Part shown: one piece after another, positions 21,055-27,543 of the stretch
Layout of the letters: every line of letters begins with the position of its first letter
Numbering within the stretch: position 1 is the stretch's first letter
Source: a virus
Virus record (IMG/VR): IMGVR_UViG_3300042945_002352
Coordinates: 1 to 32,499 of that record
Strand: one strand, 5' to 3'
Length of the DNA: 32,499 nucleotides
Translations under genes and position numbers: made by a program
The notes under the pieces: generated by a model
Seen by the model: the letters and a program-made list of their open reading frames with translations, nothing else
Database searches by the model: none
What the model was told of the DNA's origin: nothing

Positions 21055-21083
21055 GACGTATGTGCGGACGGTCGCGGCGTCAA
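21055..21083 (-). promoter_or_regulatory. Leaderless-type promoter of the regulator gene
   Basis: TTGACG (21,083-21,078), a 17-base spacer and TACGTC (21,060-21,055) lie 6 bases before the ATG at 21,048, placing the transcript start at the ATG. The -10 is weak, as expected of a controlled promoter. Confidence 0.45.
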
Positions 21084-21129
21084 GAGAAAATAAAAATACC
21101 CTGCCGCCGCATCCTTCGGTAACGTTGGT

Positions 21130-21189
21130 GATGTCAACATAAACCATGAAAACAAGGTGTTTTCGATGTCATGTCGTTTTTATGTTGAC
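21130..21189. promoter_or_regulatory. Operator region between divergent genes
   Basis: The 17-base palindrome GAAAACAAGGTGTTTTC (21,148-21,164; 7-base arms) sits midway between an inverted GATGTCAACATAAA (21,130-21,143) and TTTATGTTGAC (21,179-21,189). The flanking motif is the same as around promoter P1 at 11,362. This is the likely binding region of the adjacent HTH regulator. Confidence 0.6.
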
Positions 21190-21213
21190 GCCCGAAGCGT
21201 TGGTGTGTACAGT
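21185..21213 (+). promoter_or_regulatory. Rightward promoter P2 of the recombination operon
   Basis: TTGACG (21,185-21,190), a 17-base spacer and TACAGT (21,208-21,213). The expected transcript start near 21,220 coincides with the base of the hairpin at 21,221. It shares the TTTTTATGTTGAC upstream motif with P1. Confidence 0.68.
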
Positions 21214-21220
21214 CCACATC

Positions 21221-21236
21221 GTCGCAAGTGAGCGAC
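21221..21236 (+). repeat. Start-associated hairpin at the 5' end of the P2 transcript
   Basis: GTCGC-AAGTGA-GCGAC, a 5-bp stem, is followed by AGGGAG and the ATG at 21,250. It may form the extreme 5' end of the mRNA. Confidence 0.6.
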
Positions 21237-21249
21237 AGGGAGAGACGAG

Positions 21250-21381
21250 ATGGATAAGCGAGCGGTGGCGGTGAAGGTCCTGGAGACGGTAAAGGCGGCA
21301 CGGGTGATGTTCGCAGACCAGCCGGAGACGCTGCGGAAGCTGGACGAGGTCGAGAGAGACGCGATGGAGATGCTCAAGTAG
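21250..21381 (+). CDS. Small helical protein (43 residues)
   Basis: The ATG follows AGGGAG with good spacing. It has two amphipathic helices (VAVKVLETVKAARVMF, and ETLRKLDEVERDAMEML). It is the first gene of the rightward recombination operon, right next to the operator. No family recognised; a regulatory or host-directed role is possible. Confidence 0.58.
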   Translation: MDKRAVAVKVLETVKAARVMFADQPETLRKLDEVERDAMEMLK

Positions 21382-21392
21382 GCAAACCGGGA

Positions 21393-21434
21393 TGGGGCGG
21401 GAAACCGCCCCACCTAAACGTCGCATAAAGCGAC
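21393..21434 (+). ncRNA. Two-hairpin structured leader before the ERF gene
   Basis: TGGGGCGG-GAAA-CCGCCCCA (21,393-21,412) is an 8-bp stem with the same GAAA loop as leader copy 1. GTCGC-ATAAA-GCGAC (21,420-21,434) follows, then a weak GAGAGAAT before the ATG at 21,448. Confidence 0.62.
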
Positions 21435-21447
21435 AGAGAGAATGTAG

Positions 21448-22095
21448 ATGGAAAAGTCTAAGAATATTTACCAGGCAATAGTAATGGCACAGGCTGCCGC
21501 ACAGGCGGTCGCCAAGGGCTCCACCAACACATTCCATCGGTACAAGTACGCATCTGCCGAGGCGGTAATCGAGGAGGCTCGCGTGGCCTTGAACTCGGCT
21601 GGCCTGGCTGTCGTGACGATGGGTTGGGTCTGCCAGGGCGCACAACTAGATTCAAACAATGAAGAGTTGACCGATGCGAGAGTTGTTGTCAGCTATCGAA
21701 TGATACATGAATCCGGCGAGACGCTGGATATGCAGGCCTCAACGCCAATCATCCCGGATAAGGGACGCCCATCGGATAAGGCGGAGATGGCGGCCTTGAC
21801 AATGAATCTGTCTTACTTTCTGCGTGGTCTGTTGTTGCTCCCGAGGGAGGATGAGTCGTCCGCAATAGACCAGCGCGACGACCGCAACTATGTGCCTAAG
21901 TCAATCAAGCGTCCCGATCAAGCCGGAGGCTTCCTGGTTGAGGCTATTTCCCGCATCGAATCGGCCGATTCTATTGATGCGCTCAAGGCTTTGTCGTCGT
22001 CCCTTTCGGGGGCATCGAAGACGATGACTGAGTCCGAGCGTGCCGAGCTTCGCGCCGCTTATAACGCCCGCAAGGCGGCCCTGGAGAATGTCTAA
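21448..22095 (+). CDS. erf: ERF-family single-strand annealing recombinase
   Basis: This 215-residue protein anneals complementary single strands during phage recombination and genome concatemer or circle formation. It shows the family pattern: IYQAIVMAQAAAQAVAKGSTN then FHRYKYASAEAVIEEARVALNSAGLAVV, a YRMIHESGETLDMQAS strand, and GRPSDKAEMAALTMNLSYFLRGLLLLPRED. The C-terminus is helical and basic. The next gene, a PD-(D/E)XK nuclease coupled by TAATG, is its likely partner, like the exonuclease-annealase pairs of other phages. Confidence 0.88.
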   Translation: MEKSKNIYQAIVMAQAAAQAVAKGSTNTFHRYKYASAEAVIEEARVALNSAGLAVVTMGWVCQGAQLDSNNEELTDARVVVSYRMIHESGETLDMQASTPIIPDKGRPSDKAEMAALTMNLSYFLRGLLLLPREDESSAIDQRDDRNYVPKSIKRPDQAGGFLVEAISRIESADSIDALKALSSSLSGASKTMTESERAELRAAYNARKAALENV

Positions 22096-23231
22096 TGCGC
22101 GTCACCGGCTCATCCCTTCCCCTGCTCCGCTCCTGTCAATGGTGGGCGCGTCCCGAAATCCAGTCGCCTGAGTTTGTGCCGACCGAGGCCATGATGCTTG
22201 GCACCGAGGTGCACGGGGCCATCGAGGCCATACTGGCCGAGAGCGATGCCCCGCCGGTTATCTCCGACGAGGCCAGCGAGTACCTCAAGGCGTGGGCCGC
22301 CTGGTGGCAGAAGGCGCCCTTGGGTACGGCACGCTGGCAGCCGGAGGTGGCGTTTGCCTACGACCCGGCAACCGATAAGGCGGTCCGACTGGAGACCACC
22401 GGACGCAACTACACGGCGGCTCAGGAGGGCGAGATTGCCGGCACGGTCGACGCGGTCGGCCTGTTTGGTGACCGTGCGGTGGTGGTCGACTGGAAGACCG
22501 GCCAAGACTTCGCCGGCCTGACCGCCGACGCACGGGACAACTGGCAACTGCGGCTCTATGCGCTGTGCGTCAGCCGTTACCACAAGGTCGACACCGTCGA
22601 GGTGGTCATCGCCCGCATCACACCGGACGGCGTCAGGACTACCCACTACACGCTCGACTCCCTGGAACTCGACGCGGTGGCCGAGGAGGTGCGCGGCCTG
22701 GTCGCGAAGATCGAGAAGTCTGAGCCGCAGCAGGGCACTCATTGTCGACGCTGCCGAGCGGTGTCGGTGTGCCCATCGACCGCCAAGGCGCAGGAGGCGC
22801 TGGTCGCCACGCCGGTATCCCTGACGATCACCAAGGACAACGCCGGCCCGCTGCTCCTGCGGCTTCGCCAGGTCCAGGCGGCGTGCGAACAGGTCGAGGC
22901 GGCGCTGAAGCGGTACGCCATCGAAAATCCGTATGGCATCGAGCTTGGTAATGGAAAGCGGTGGGTACGACAGGCCGTCGACCGGGAGTCCATCAACCTC
23001 AACGGTGCCGAGATGGCGATGGGCCTGGCGGCGCTGGCGGCGATTGACGTAGACGACTGCGTCGAAACCAAGGTGACCGTCACCAAGGCGGCTATCGAGC
23101 GCCGGCTGAAAGAGAAGCGCGGCCTCAAGGGCAAGGAGTTGCGAGACGTCATGGAGTCGCTGCTGTCGGACCTTCGGGCTTCCGGCGTGATGCGAGTGGT
23201 TAGCGTCGACAGCTATCGGGAGGTTGAATGA
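22095..23231 (+). CDS. PD-(D/E)XK nuclease with Cas4/RecB-like iron-sulfur cysteines
   Basis: This protein has 378 residues, and its ATG overlaps the upstream stop by one base. Nuclease motifs are His40 (GTEVHGAIEAIL), Asp119 (AGTVDAVGLF), VVVDWKTG (Asp132, Lys134) and Gln151 with LYA. Cys14 near the start and Cys217, Cys220 and Cys226 (HCRRC then VCP) match the four cysteines of a 4Fe-4S cluster in Cas4/AddB-type exonucleases. The last 150 residues are an extra helical region. It probably resects double-strand ends to give single strands for the ERF protein. Confidence 0.86.
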   Translation: MRVTGSSLPLLRSCQWWARPEIQSPEFVPTEAMMLGTEVHGAIEAILAESDAPPVISDEASEYLKAWAAWWQKAPLGTARWQPEVAFAYDPATDKAVRLETTGRNYTAAQEGEIAGTVDAVGLFGDRAVVVDWKTGQDFAGLTADARDNWQLRLYALCVSRYHKVDTVEVVIARITPDGVRTTHYTLDSLELDAVAEEVRGLVAKIEKSEPQQGTHCRRCRAVSVCPSTAKAQEALVATPVSLTITKDNAGPLLLRLRQVQAACEQVEAALKRYAIENPYGIELGNGKRWVRQAVDRESINLNGAEMAMGLAALAAIDVDDCVETKVTVTKAAIERRLKEKRGLKGKELRDVMESLLSDLRASGVMRVVSVDSYREVE

Positions 23232-23962
23232 GTAACGAAGAGAAACTGCGGGCGCTGCTCGCGGAAGTACGCCGCTGGATGATTCACGGCGACAGGGGCG
23301 CGATGTTTTTGCATGATTTACAGACCCGCATCGACGCCGCGCTCGCGGAGCCGGCGGGTGGGTGCGACCGATGCGAAACGCTGCGTGACCTCGCGGACAA
23401 GGCGGCGTGGGTGCAGGGTGACGCGCAGCGGCGCATGATAAAGGCGCAGCAGGAACGCGACGAAGCGCGGGCTGCGCTGGAGAAGGAAAAGGCCGCGCAC
23501 CGGCTTGAGAGAGAGGCTCACGACCGCCGGTTTGACCGCGAAACCAAGTGCATGAAAGAGCGCGACGAAGCGCGGGCCGAGATCGAGCGGCTGCGCGGCA
23601 CTACGCCGGAACTGCCTCCGCGTCCGCCCGATGGCTCGGGCTTGCCGCGCTATGGGTTGCGATGGAACGGTCCGACCGAGCCGGTAGCGGTCCCGATGCT
23701 CGACGGCTACTGGACGCCGTGGCACTTGGCCGACGCTGAAACACAGAGATTTGAGATTGAGCGCAAGCACACGGGGCGTGCGTTGGATGAGGCCGTCGCG
23801 CTTCAGAAGGCTGCGTGCGCTGCGGCCTACCAACGCGGCGCGGAAGCGATGCGCGAGGCGGCGGCAAAATACTTTGATGACGGGTTAGCTGATGGCGGAA
23901 TTCCTGGCCCAAGCATCTACGGCATCCAGATGAGACAACTGCCGCTGCCGGAGGACAAATGA
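23228..23962 (+). CDS. Coiled-coil phage protein, paralogue of the 26,906 gene
   Basis: This 244-residue protein is coupled by ATGA. The N-terminus (EEKLRALLAEVR, then RIDAALAEP) and the C-terminus (RGAEAMREAAAKY ... LPLPEDK) match the ends of the 139-residue product at 26,906. The middle differs: a long Glu/Arg-rich coiled coil (about 75-125) and a CDRCETL motif, then a Pro/Gly-rich part. Function unknown; the shared ends may bind a common partner. Confidence 0.75.
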   Translation: MSNEEKLRALLAEVRRWMIHGDRGAMFLHDLQTRIDAALAEPAGGCDRCETLRDLADKAAWVQGDAQRRMIKAQQERDEARAALEKEKAAHRLEREAHDRRFDRETKCMKERDEARAEIERLRGTTPELPPRPPDGSGLPRYGLRWNGPTEPVAVPMLDGYWTPWHLADAETQRFEIERKHTGRALDEAVALQKAACAAAYQRGAEAMREAAAKYFDDGLADGGIPGPSIYGIQMRQLPLPEDK

Positions 23963-24156
23963 CCGACCTGGAACTCCTGCGACTTAAAGAACTACAACGA
24001 GCCGCTATCGAGCGGGCTAATGCCGAGATAACCCAAGACGAGTTCGACGGGTACGCTATCCGCTACGCTGCTGCGGTGCGAGAGAGGCGCGAGCAGCATC
24101 AAAATATGCTAGACCGTGCAGCCGTAACCTTCGACCAGCGCCTGCGAGGTGAGTGA
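23959..24156 (+). CDS. Small helical protein (65 residues)
   Basis: It is coupled by ATGA. It is entirely helical and charged (LELLRLKELQRAAIERANAE, AVRERREQHQNMLDR), probably a coiled coil. Function unknown. Confidence 0.65.
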   Translation: MTDLELLRLKELQRAAIERANAEITQDEFDGYAIRYAAAVRERREQHQNMLDRAAVTFDQRLRGE

Positions 24157-24365
24157 TGGCTAGTCGGAAAAACAAGAGCAAGCGGACGTTCTGCTACTCT
24201 GAAATCTGCCGGGTTATGGTAGCCTGCGACGGAAACAACATCACCGCAGGCCGAACGATGTGCGGTGTCTGTGAAAACAAGCTGGCTAAAAAGTCGAAGG
24301 ATAAGCCGTTGAAACTGCGCGGCGAAACACACGTCAAATACGAAGACAGCAGACGAGGACGATAG
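24156..24365 (+). CDS. Basic Cys-containing protein (69 residues)
   Basis: I choose the ATG at 24,156 (TGATG overlap, GAGGTGA ahead) rather than the GTG before it. It is very basic; Cys appear as CYSEIC, ACDG and CGVCENK, a likely zinc site. Probably binds nucleic acid. No family recognised. Confidence 0.62.
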   Translation: MASRKNKSKRTFCYSEICRVMVACDGNNITAGRTMCGVCENKLAKKSKDKPLKLRGETHVKYEDSRRGR

Positions 24366-24478
24366 CGCCCGAGGCGAGCGCAGAGGGGTGGTACTCCTCC
24401 ATCCCTTATCGCAGGGGGCCGTAAGTTGCGGCCGGTCGAGAGCGGCGGCGGGGCAACTCGACACCTACCGAGATAAAC
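24366..24478 (+). other. Structured leader before the 24,479 gene
   Basis: The gap folds well: AGGGGTGG pairs with CCATCCCT (8 bp, one G-U), GGCCG with CGGCC, and GTCGAG with CTCGAC. No good ribosome site precedes the ATG. It is another structured non-coding leader within this operon, though of a different layout. Confidence 0.45.
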
Positions 24479-24781
24479 ATGAAGCGAGCCTGGAAGATTG
24501 CGGCGGTGACGCTGTTCGTGTTGACTGTCTTCGCGACAAAGAAGTGCGGAGAATGGCTGGACGCGCCGCTTGTGGCAGTAGAACCGGACCGAACCAACTG
24601 GAAGCCATGCCCGGACAGAAAGCCGGTGAAGGTCAATGGACGAAAACAATACTGGTACTGCGGACCTGGAGAGACTGAAAATCCTGGAGGCGGCGCTTCG
24701 GTTGTGGATGCTCGCCCAGCGAAAGGGCGCCCCGAGAAGCGAGCTACTGGCCGCAGAAGCCAGGCTTCGGGAGGTGGCTAG
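24479..24781 (+). CDS. Membrane-anchored protein with overlapping 3' half
   Basis: The frame encodes 100 residues. Residues 3-20 (RAWKIAAVTLFVLTVFAT) form a signal anchor, followed by a small domain with Cys (KKCGEW, KPCPDR, YWYCGPG). From about residue 65 the sequence is Gly/Arg/Pro-rich and looks like a shadow of the gene at 24,636, which has the more G/C-rich third codon positions. Yet the stop at 24,779-24,781 overlaps the next start (TAGTG), as expected of a real operon gene. Function unknown. Confidence 0.55.
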   Translation: MKRAWKIAAVTLFVLTVFATKKCGEWLDAPLVAVEPDRTNWKPCPDRKPVKVNGRKQYWYCGPGETENPGGGASVVDARPAKGRPEKRATGRRSQASGGG

Positions 24782-24794
24782 TGGCTCTAACTGA
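24636..24794 (+). CDS. Small helical protein encoded in an overlapping frame (52 residues)
   Basis: The ATG has GAAGG ahead. It forms an amphipathic Leu/Ala/Glu/Arg helix pair (LERLKILEAALRLWMLAQRK, SELLAAEARLREVA). Third positions are mostly G or C, unlike the 24,479 frame over the same bases. Overlaps of 146 bases with the upstream gene and 14 with the next are unusual. Function unknown. Confidence 0.5.
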   Translation: MDENNTGTADLERLKILEAALRLWMLAQRKGAPRSELLAAEARLREVASGSN

Positions 24795-24981
24795 GTCGCA
24801 GATCGTATACGCCAGACTGTGCGAACTGGCGGCACAGCTACACAAGCCAGACGCCATGAGTGAATTGCGGCGCCTGGGTGCGATACACCGATTTGAGTAC
24901 GACCGTCTGCCGGCCTGGATAAAAGAGGCGGCGGGTCTGCAGGATTGCCCGGCAACGACGCCGGCAAAACCGGCCCAATAG
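24781..24981 (+). CDS. Small protein before SSB (66 residues)
   Basis: It starts with GTG behind GGGAGG. It is helical (ESQIVYARLCELAAQLHKPD, FEYDRLPAWIKEAAGLQD) with a flexible Thr/Pro/Ala tail. Next to SSB in a replication and recombination operon. No family recognised. Confidence 0.62.
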   Translation: MALTESQIVYARLCELAAQLHKPDAMSELRRLGAIHRFEYDRLPAWIKEAAGLQDCPATTPAKPAQ

Positions 24982-25000
24982 AGGGCCACCGAGGCAAGTC

Positions 25001-25357
25001 ATGGCAGGAGCGTTTCACGGTACGGTAACGGGTTATGTGGCGAAAGACCCGGAGGCACGGGGCAACGGGCCGGTGGGGTTCAGCATCCCGGTATCAAAGG
25101 GGAAGGACAAGCCGACCACCTGGGTGCGCGTGACAGCCTGGGGAAAGACCGCCGAGTACGTCTCGCAGTACATCAAGAAGGGTTCGCTGGTCAGCGTTAG
25201 CGGCGCCATTGAACTGCGGGAGTACGAGTCACCAAAGGGCAAGGGAACGTCGCTGGAACTGAACGCCAGCAGCGTGACCAGCTTCCGAACCGACGCGGCG
25301 CCGGCAGCGCAGCCGCAGGGCTACGGTAGGCCGTCCGACGACGACCTGGCGTTCTAG
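25001..25357 (+). CDS. ssb: Single-stranded DNA-binding protein
   Basis: This 118-residue protein has an OB fold: N-terminal GAFHGTVTGYVAKDPEARG, VGFSIPVSKGK, TWVRVTAWGKTAEYVSQYIKKGSLVSVSGAIE and SLELNASSVTSF follow the usual strand order. A short flexible linker leads to the acidic tip DDDLAF, which in bacterial SSBs recruits partner proteins. It is shorter than host SSB (about 170), as is common for phages. It protects single strands in replication and with the ERF protein. It is the last gene before a strong terminator. Confidence 0.92.
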   Translation: MAGAFHGTVTGYVAKDPEARGNGPVGFSIPVSKGKDKPTTWVRVTAWGKTAEYVSQYIKKGSLVSVSGAIELREYESPKGKGTSLELNASSVTSFRTDAAPAAQPQGYGRPSDDDLAF

Positions 25358-25362
25358 GAAAT

Positions 25363-25401
25363 GGGGGCTGTTGGCGGAAATCGTCAGCAGCCCCCTTTTT
25401 T
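25363..25401 (+). terminator. Strong intrinsic terminator after ssb
   Basis: GGGGGCTG (25,363-25,370) pairs with CAGCCCCC (25,388-25,395), the stem extends inward with further pairs, and six T follow (25,396-25,401). It ends the recombination operon just before a new promoter. Confidence 0.9.
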
Positions 25402-25405
25402 GCTG

Positions 25406-25435
25406 TTGACATGACGTTACTGGTGACGCTATAAA
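25406..25435 (+). promoter_or_regulatory. Promoter P3 of the second rightward operon, leaderless type
   Basis: TTGACA (25,406-25,411), an 18-base spacer and TATAAA (25,430-25,435) lie 6 bases before the ATG at 25,442. No ribosome site fits between, so the mRNA probably begins at the ATG. Confidence 0.68.
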
Positions 25436-25441
25436 ACGCGA

Positions 25442-25612
25442 ATGGAGCAGGCCAGTAAGCGAAGGATAGTGACATACGACCTCGACGCTGTCGAGAGGCA
25501 GGCGGTCAAGGACTCGGCAGAGCGAGAGAAGCGGACTGTTAGCCGCTGGGTGGCGGACACCATCCGCAACCGCCTGCGACGAGAGAAGTATGACCGACCA
25601 GCGAAGGATTGA
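25442..25612 (+). CDS. Small ribbon-helix-helix-like regulator (56 residues)
   Basis: The start MEQASKRRIVTYDLD (a basic strand) is followed by two helices (AVERQAVKDSAEREKR and TVSRWVADTIRNRLRR), the strand-helix-helix order of Arc/CopG/MetJ DNA-binding proteins, which bind operators as dimers. The length is typical. Being the first gene after its own promoter, it probably controls that promoter, which is inference. No Shine-Dalgarno is visible, consistent with a leaderless message. Confidence 0.65.
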   Translation: MEQASKRRIVTYDLDAVERQAVKDSAEREKRTVSRWVADTIRNRLRREKYDRPAKD

Positions 25613-25796
25613 ACTTCTCACCGATGCGCTTCGGCGTTTGCTGCGGCACGAACCGTGGCCGCCGAGTGTTCAGAGCGAAAGGGACCATAGGAATGCCTGG
25701 ATCGTACTCGCCAACACAGCCGTCAGCGGGCCGCAAAACGGGGAGCAAATGGTGCTCGATAGCAAAGTGCCCAGGGAAGCTGGGTCCAACGAATAG
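25590..25796 (+). CDS. Small helical protein (68 residues)
   Basis: The ATG lies 23 bases inside the end of the previous gene, with GAGAGAAG ahead. The first half is a helix (RRIELLTDALRRLLRHEPWP) and the second less ordered. Its last 104 bases overlap the next gene in another frame. Function unknown. Confidence 0.58.
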   Translation: MTDQRRIELLTDALRRLLRHEPWPPSVQSERDHRNAWIVLANTAVSGPQNGEQMVLDSKVPREAGSNE

Positions 25797-25947
25797 ATCT
25801 GGCCTCTGCGCCGACCACCGACGCATGACGGCGTACTGCGTCAGGTGCGCGGTCCGTATCAAGGAGGACTGTGAACGGTGCGAGCCGTGCCATTTGCGCT
25901 ACCGGGCGGAGATGGCGGCACGCGGGGTTGAGTTGGATGACGAGTAG
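25693..25947 (+). CDS. Small zinc-finger protein (84 residues)
   Basis: The start is uncertain: the ATG at 25,693 is the only good in-frame start before the first Cys. The product has KWCSIAKC then NRSGLCADH, CVRCAV and CERCEPCHLRYR, matching the module of the 26,454 product (NRSGLCAKH) and of the product at 17,162. The Cys pattern shows that this frame is real even where it overlaps the previous gene. Possible nucleic-acid or protein binding. Confidence 0.6.
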   Translation: MPGSYSPTQPSAGRKTGSKWCSIAKCPGKLGPTNRSGLCADHRRMTAYCVRCAVRIKEDCERCEPCHLRYRAEMAARGVELDDE

Positions 25948-26215
25948 CTTGGTTTGCCCATGCTGTGGCGTGCATCGGCTTGCGCCAAGGATGCCGGGTA
26001 TTCACGAGGTTCCGTGGGGAGACTGCGCCTGCCGTGACGAACGGCCCTGTGTGGCGCATGCGGTCAACCCATATGCCGACGACGTGCCACCGAGACCAAC
26101 CGATACGGCCTTAGCGGAAGAAGCGGAGCGTATTTATGTCCAGCGGCTAAAGGAGCATATGGAACTGATGTCGAAGTTCCATTGGGTCGAGCGAAAAATC
26201 AAGGAGGCCCAGTAA
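25937..26215 (+). CDS. Cys-rich N-terminus plus helix (92 residues)
   Basis: The ATG at 25,937 overlaps the previous stop by 11 bases; longer in-frame versions are shadows. A zinc-type start (VCPCCGVHR, then CACRDERPC and VAH) leads to a long helix (ALAEEAERIYVQRLKEHMEL). Function unknown. Confidence 0.6.
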   Translation: MTSSLVCPCCGVHRLAPRMPGIHEVPWGDCACRDERPCVAHAVNPYADDVPPRPTDTALAEEAERIYVQRLKEHMELMSKFHWVERKIKEAQ

Positions 26216-26457
26216 TGGCCTACGTCGAGCAGGCGCTCATCGTCGCGGACCACGAGCGGGAGGTCCGCATCACCATCGAACCAGGCTACCTCGACGACCG
26301 GGACCGGGAATCGCTGCGCTTCATGGTCGAGGTCAAGGGGCAGCGGGGCGAGCTTCGCCTGCCGGTCACCGACGCGAAGGTGCTGGCGAAGCGAATCATC
26401 GAGCAGACGGTCGGGCGGCCGGTACGGCTGACCATCCGAAGGGCGGGACGGGAATGA
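26215..26457 (+). CDS. Hypothetical beta-rich protein (80 residues)
   Basis: The ATG shares one base with the previous stop (TAATG), with AAGGAGG ahead. Strands alternate (QALIVADHEREVRITIEPG, RFMVEVKGQRGELRLPV), then a helix (AKVLAKRIIEQTVG) and a last strand. Looks like a small folded alpha/beta domain. No family recognised. Confidence 0.65.
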   Translation: MAYVEQALIVADHEREVRITIEPGYLDDRDRESLRFMVEVKGQRGELRLPVTDAKVLAKRIIEQTVGRPVRLTIRRAGRE

Positions 26458-26909
26458 CCTGCGCCATGACCGGCTGCGCAAGGCGGCTGGCGACATGGAA
26501 CCGCTCCGGCTTGTGCGCCAAGCACAACCACTACAGCGGGGCGTGCTCCTGCGGAAAGCGCATCAGCTACGAGCGCGAAAGCTGCAACGACTGCTTTAAG
26601 GCGCGGCGGGCGGCCAACAGGACGCGGAACCCGTGCAGGTGTGGACGAATGACCAGAGACAAAGGCGGAGTGTGTCGACCGTGTCGAACGCTGGTGGGCG
26701 AGCAGGCGGCACCCCAAGAGAGCAGCGGTCCGGCGGTCTGGGATTTGGTGATTGGCGACATGAAGGCCCGAAACGCCGAGGGGCGCCGAAAGTACGGCGT
26801 ACCGTTGCGGCCATTCAACGGGCGCGACGTGTTGATTGATGCCTACCAGGAGGCACTAGACTTGGCCGTCTACCTGAGAACCGCCATCTACGAGAGGGAC
26901 GGACGATGA
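26454..26909 (+). CDS. Zinc-finger protein fused to a MazG-like C-terminal region
   Basis: This 151-residue protein is coupled by ATGA. Residues 1-80 hold several Cys motifs: CAMTGC, NRSGLCAKH, CSCGKR, CNDC, CRCGR and CRPCR. Residues about 97-150 (IGDMKARNAEGRRKYGVPLR, FNGRDVLIDAYQEALDLAVYL) resemble a helical phage domain often described as MazG-like nucleotide pyrophosphohydrolase, with spaced Asp and Glu. That assignment is from remembered pattern and is tentative. If right, it might change nucleotide pools. Confidence 0.65.
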   Translation: MTCAMTGCARRLATWNRSGLCAKHNHYSGACSCGKRISYERESCNDCFKARRAANRTRNPCRCGRMTRDKGGVCRPCRTLVGEQAAPQESSGPAVWDLVIGDMKARNAEGRRKYGVPLRPFNGRDVLIDAYQEALDLAVYLRTAIYERDGR

Positions 26910-27325
26910 CTGAAAACGAAAAACTGCGGGCGCTACTCGCGGAGGCACGGGTCATCACGCAAGACTCGCTGGACTCCAACACGACAGGGTTTGAGGCCGA
27001 CAACGAGGTCTGCAAGTGCAACGCTTGTGAGCGGTACCGGAGCATCATCGCCCGCATCGACGCCGCGCTCGCGGAGCCGGTGGACGACTACGACATCGAC
27101 GCCGACCTCCGGCAACACAAGGAGGACCGACTGCGCCTTCGGGCCGAGAATATGCGGCTGACCAGGGAGGCTGTGGGGGCATTCAAGGCGGGCGCAGAGG
27201 CGATGCGCGAAAAGGCGGCCGACTACATCAAGAACAACATCGTCGGTGACCAGGCGTCGATGATTCTCGCCGCCAAGGTTTACGAAAAAGAAATCCGCGC
27301 CCTGCCGATACCGGAGGATGAGTGA
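26906..27325 (+). CDS. Paralogue of the 23,228 gene (139 residues)
   Basis: It is coupled by ATGA. Its N-terminus (ENEKLRALLAEAR, RIDAALAEP) and C-terminus (AGAEAMREKAADY ... LPIPEDE) match the 244-residue product at 23,228; the central coiled coil is shorter and a CKCNACERY motif is present. Function unknown. The pair shows domain-end conservation with an exchanged centre. Confidence 0.72.
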   Translation: MTENEKLRALLAEARVITQDSLDSNTTGFEADNEVCKCNACERYRSIIARIDAALAEPVDDYDIDADLRQHKEDRLRLRAENMRLTREAVGAFKAGAEAMREKAADYIKNNIVGDQASMILAAKVYEKEIRALPIPEDE

Positions 27326-27543
27326 TGCCCAGGAATAACGGACGCAAGGATGGACTGAGCCAGATTCATACAGAATCCCGCATGGCCGTTATCCAGATGT
27401 TGAACATCGAGAGTGCATTGTCGGCGGCGATGCTGGTTCATCCGGTGCGACAGGGTAAGCACCTAAGCACCGCGCTGAAGGCCGCCGAAGAGGCGTCAAG
27501 ACTACTGCGCTCGGTGAGGCGAGAGGCCAGGAGGTTGCGGTGA
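27325..27543 (+). CDS. Small basic helical protein (72 residues)
   Basis: The ATG at 27,325 (TGATG overlap, GGAGG ahead) is preferred to the GTG at 27,322. It is helical and basic (ESRMAVIQMLNIESALSAAM, then KAAEEASRLLRSVRREARRL). Function unknown. Confidence 0.62.
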   Translation: MPRNNGRKDGLSQIHTESRMAVIQMLNIESALSAAMLVHPVRQGKHLSTALKAAEEASRLLRSVRREARRLR

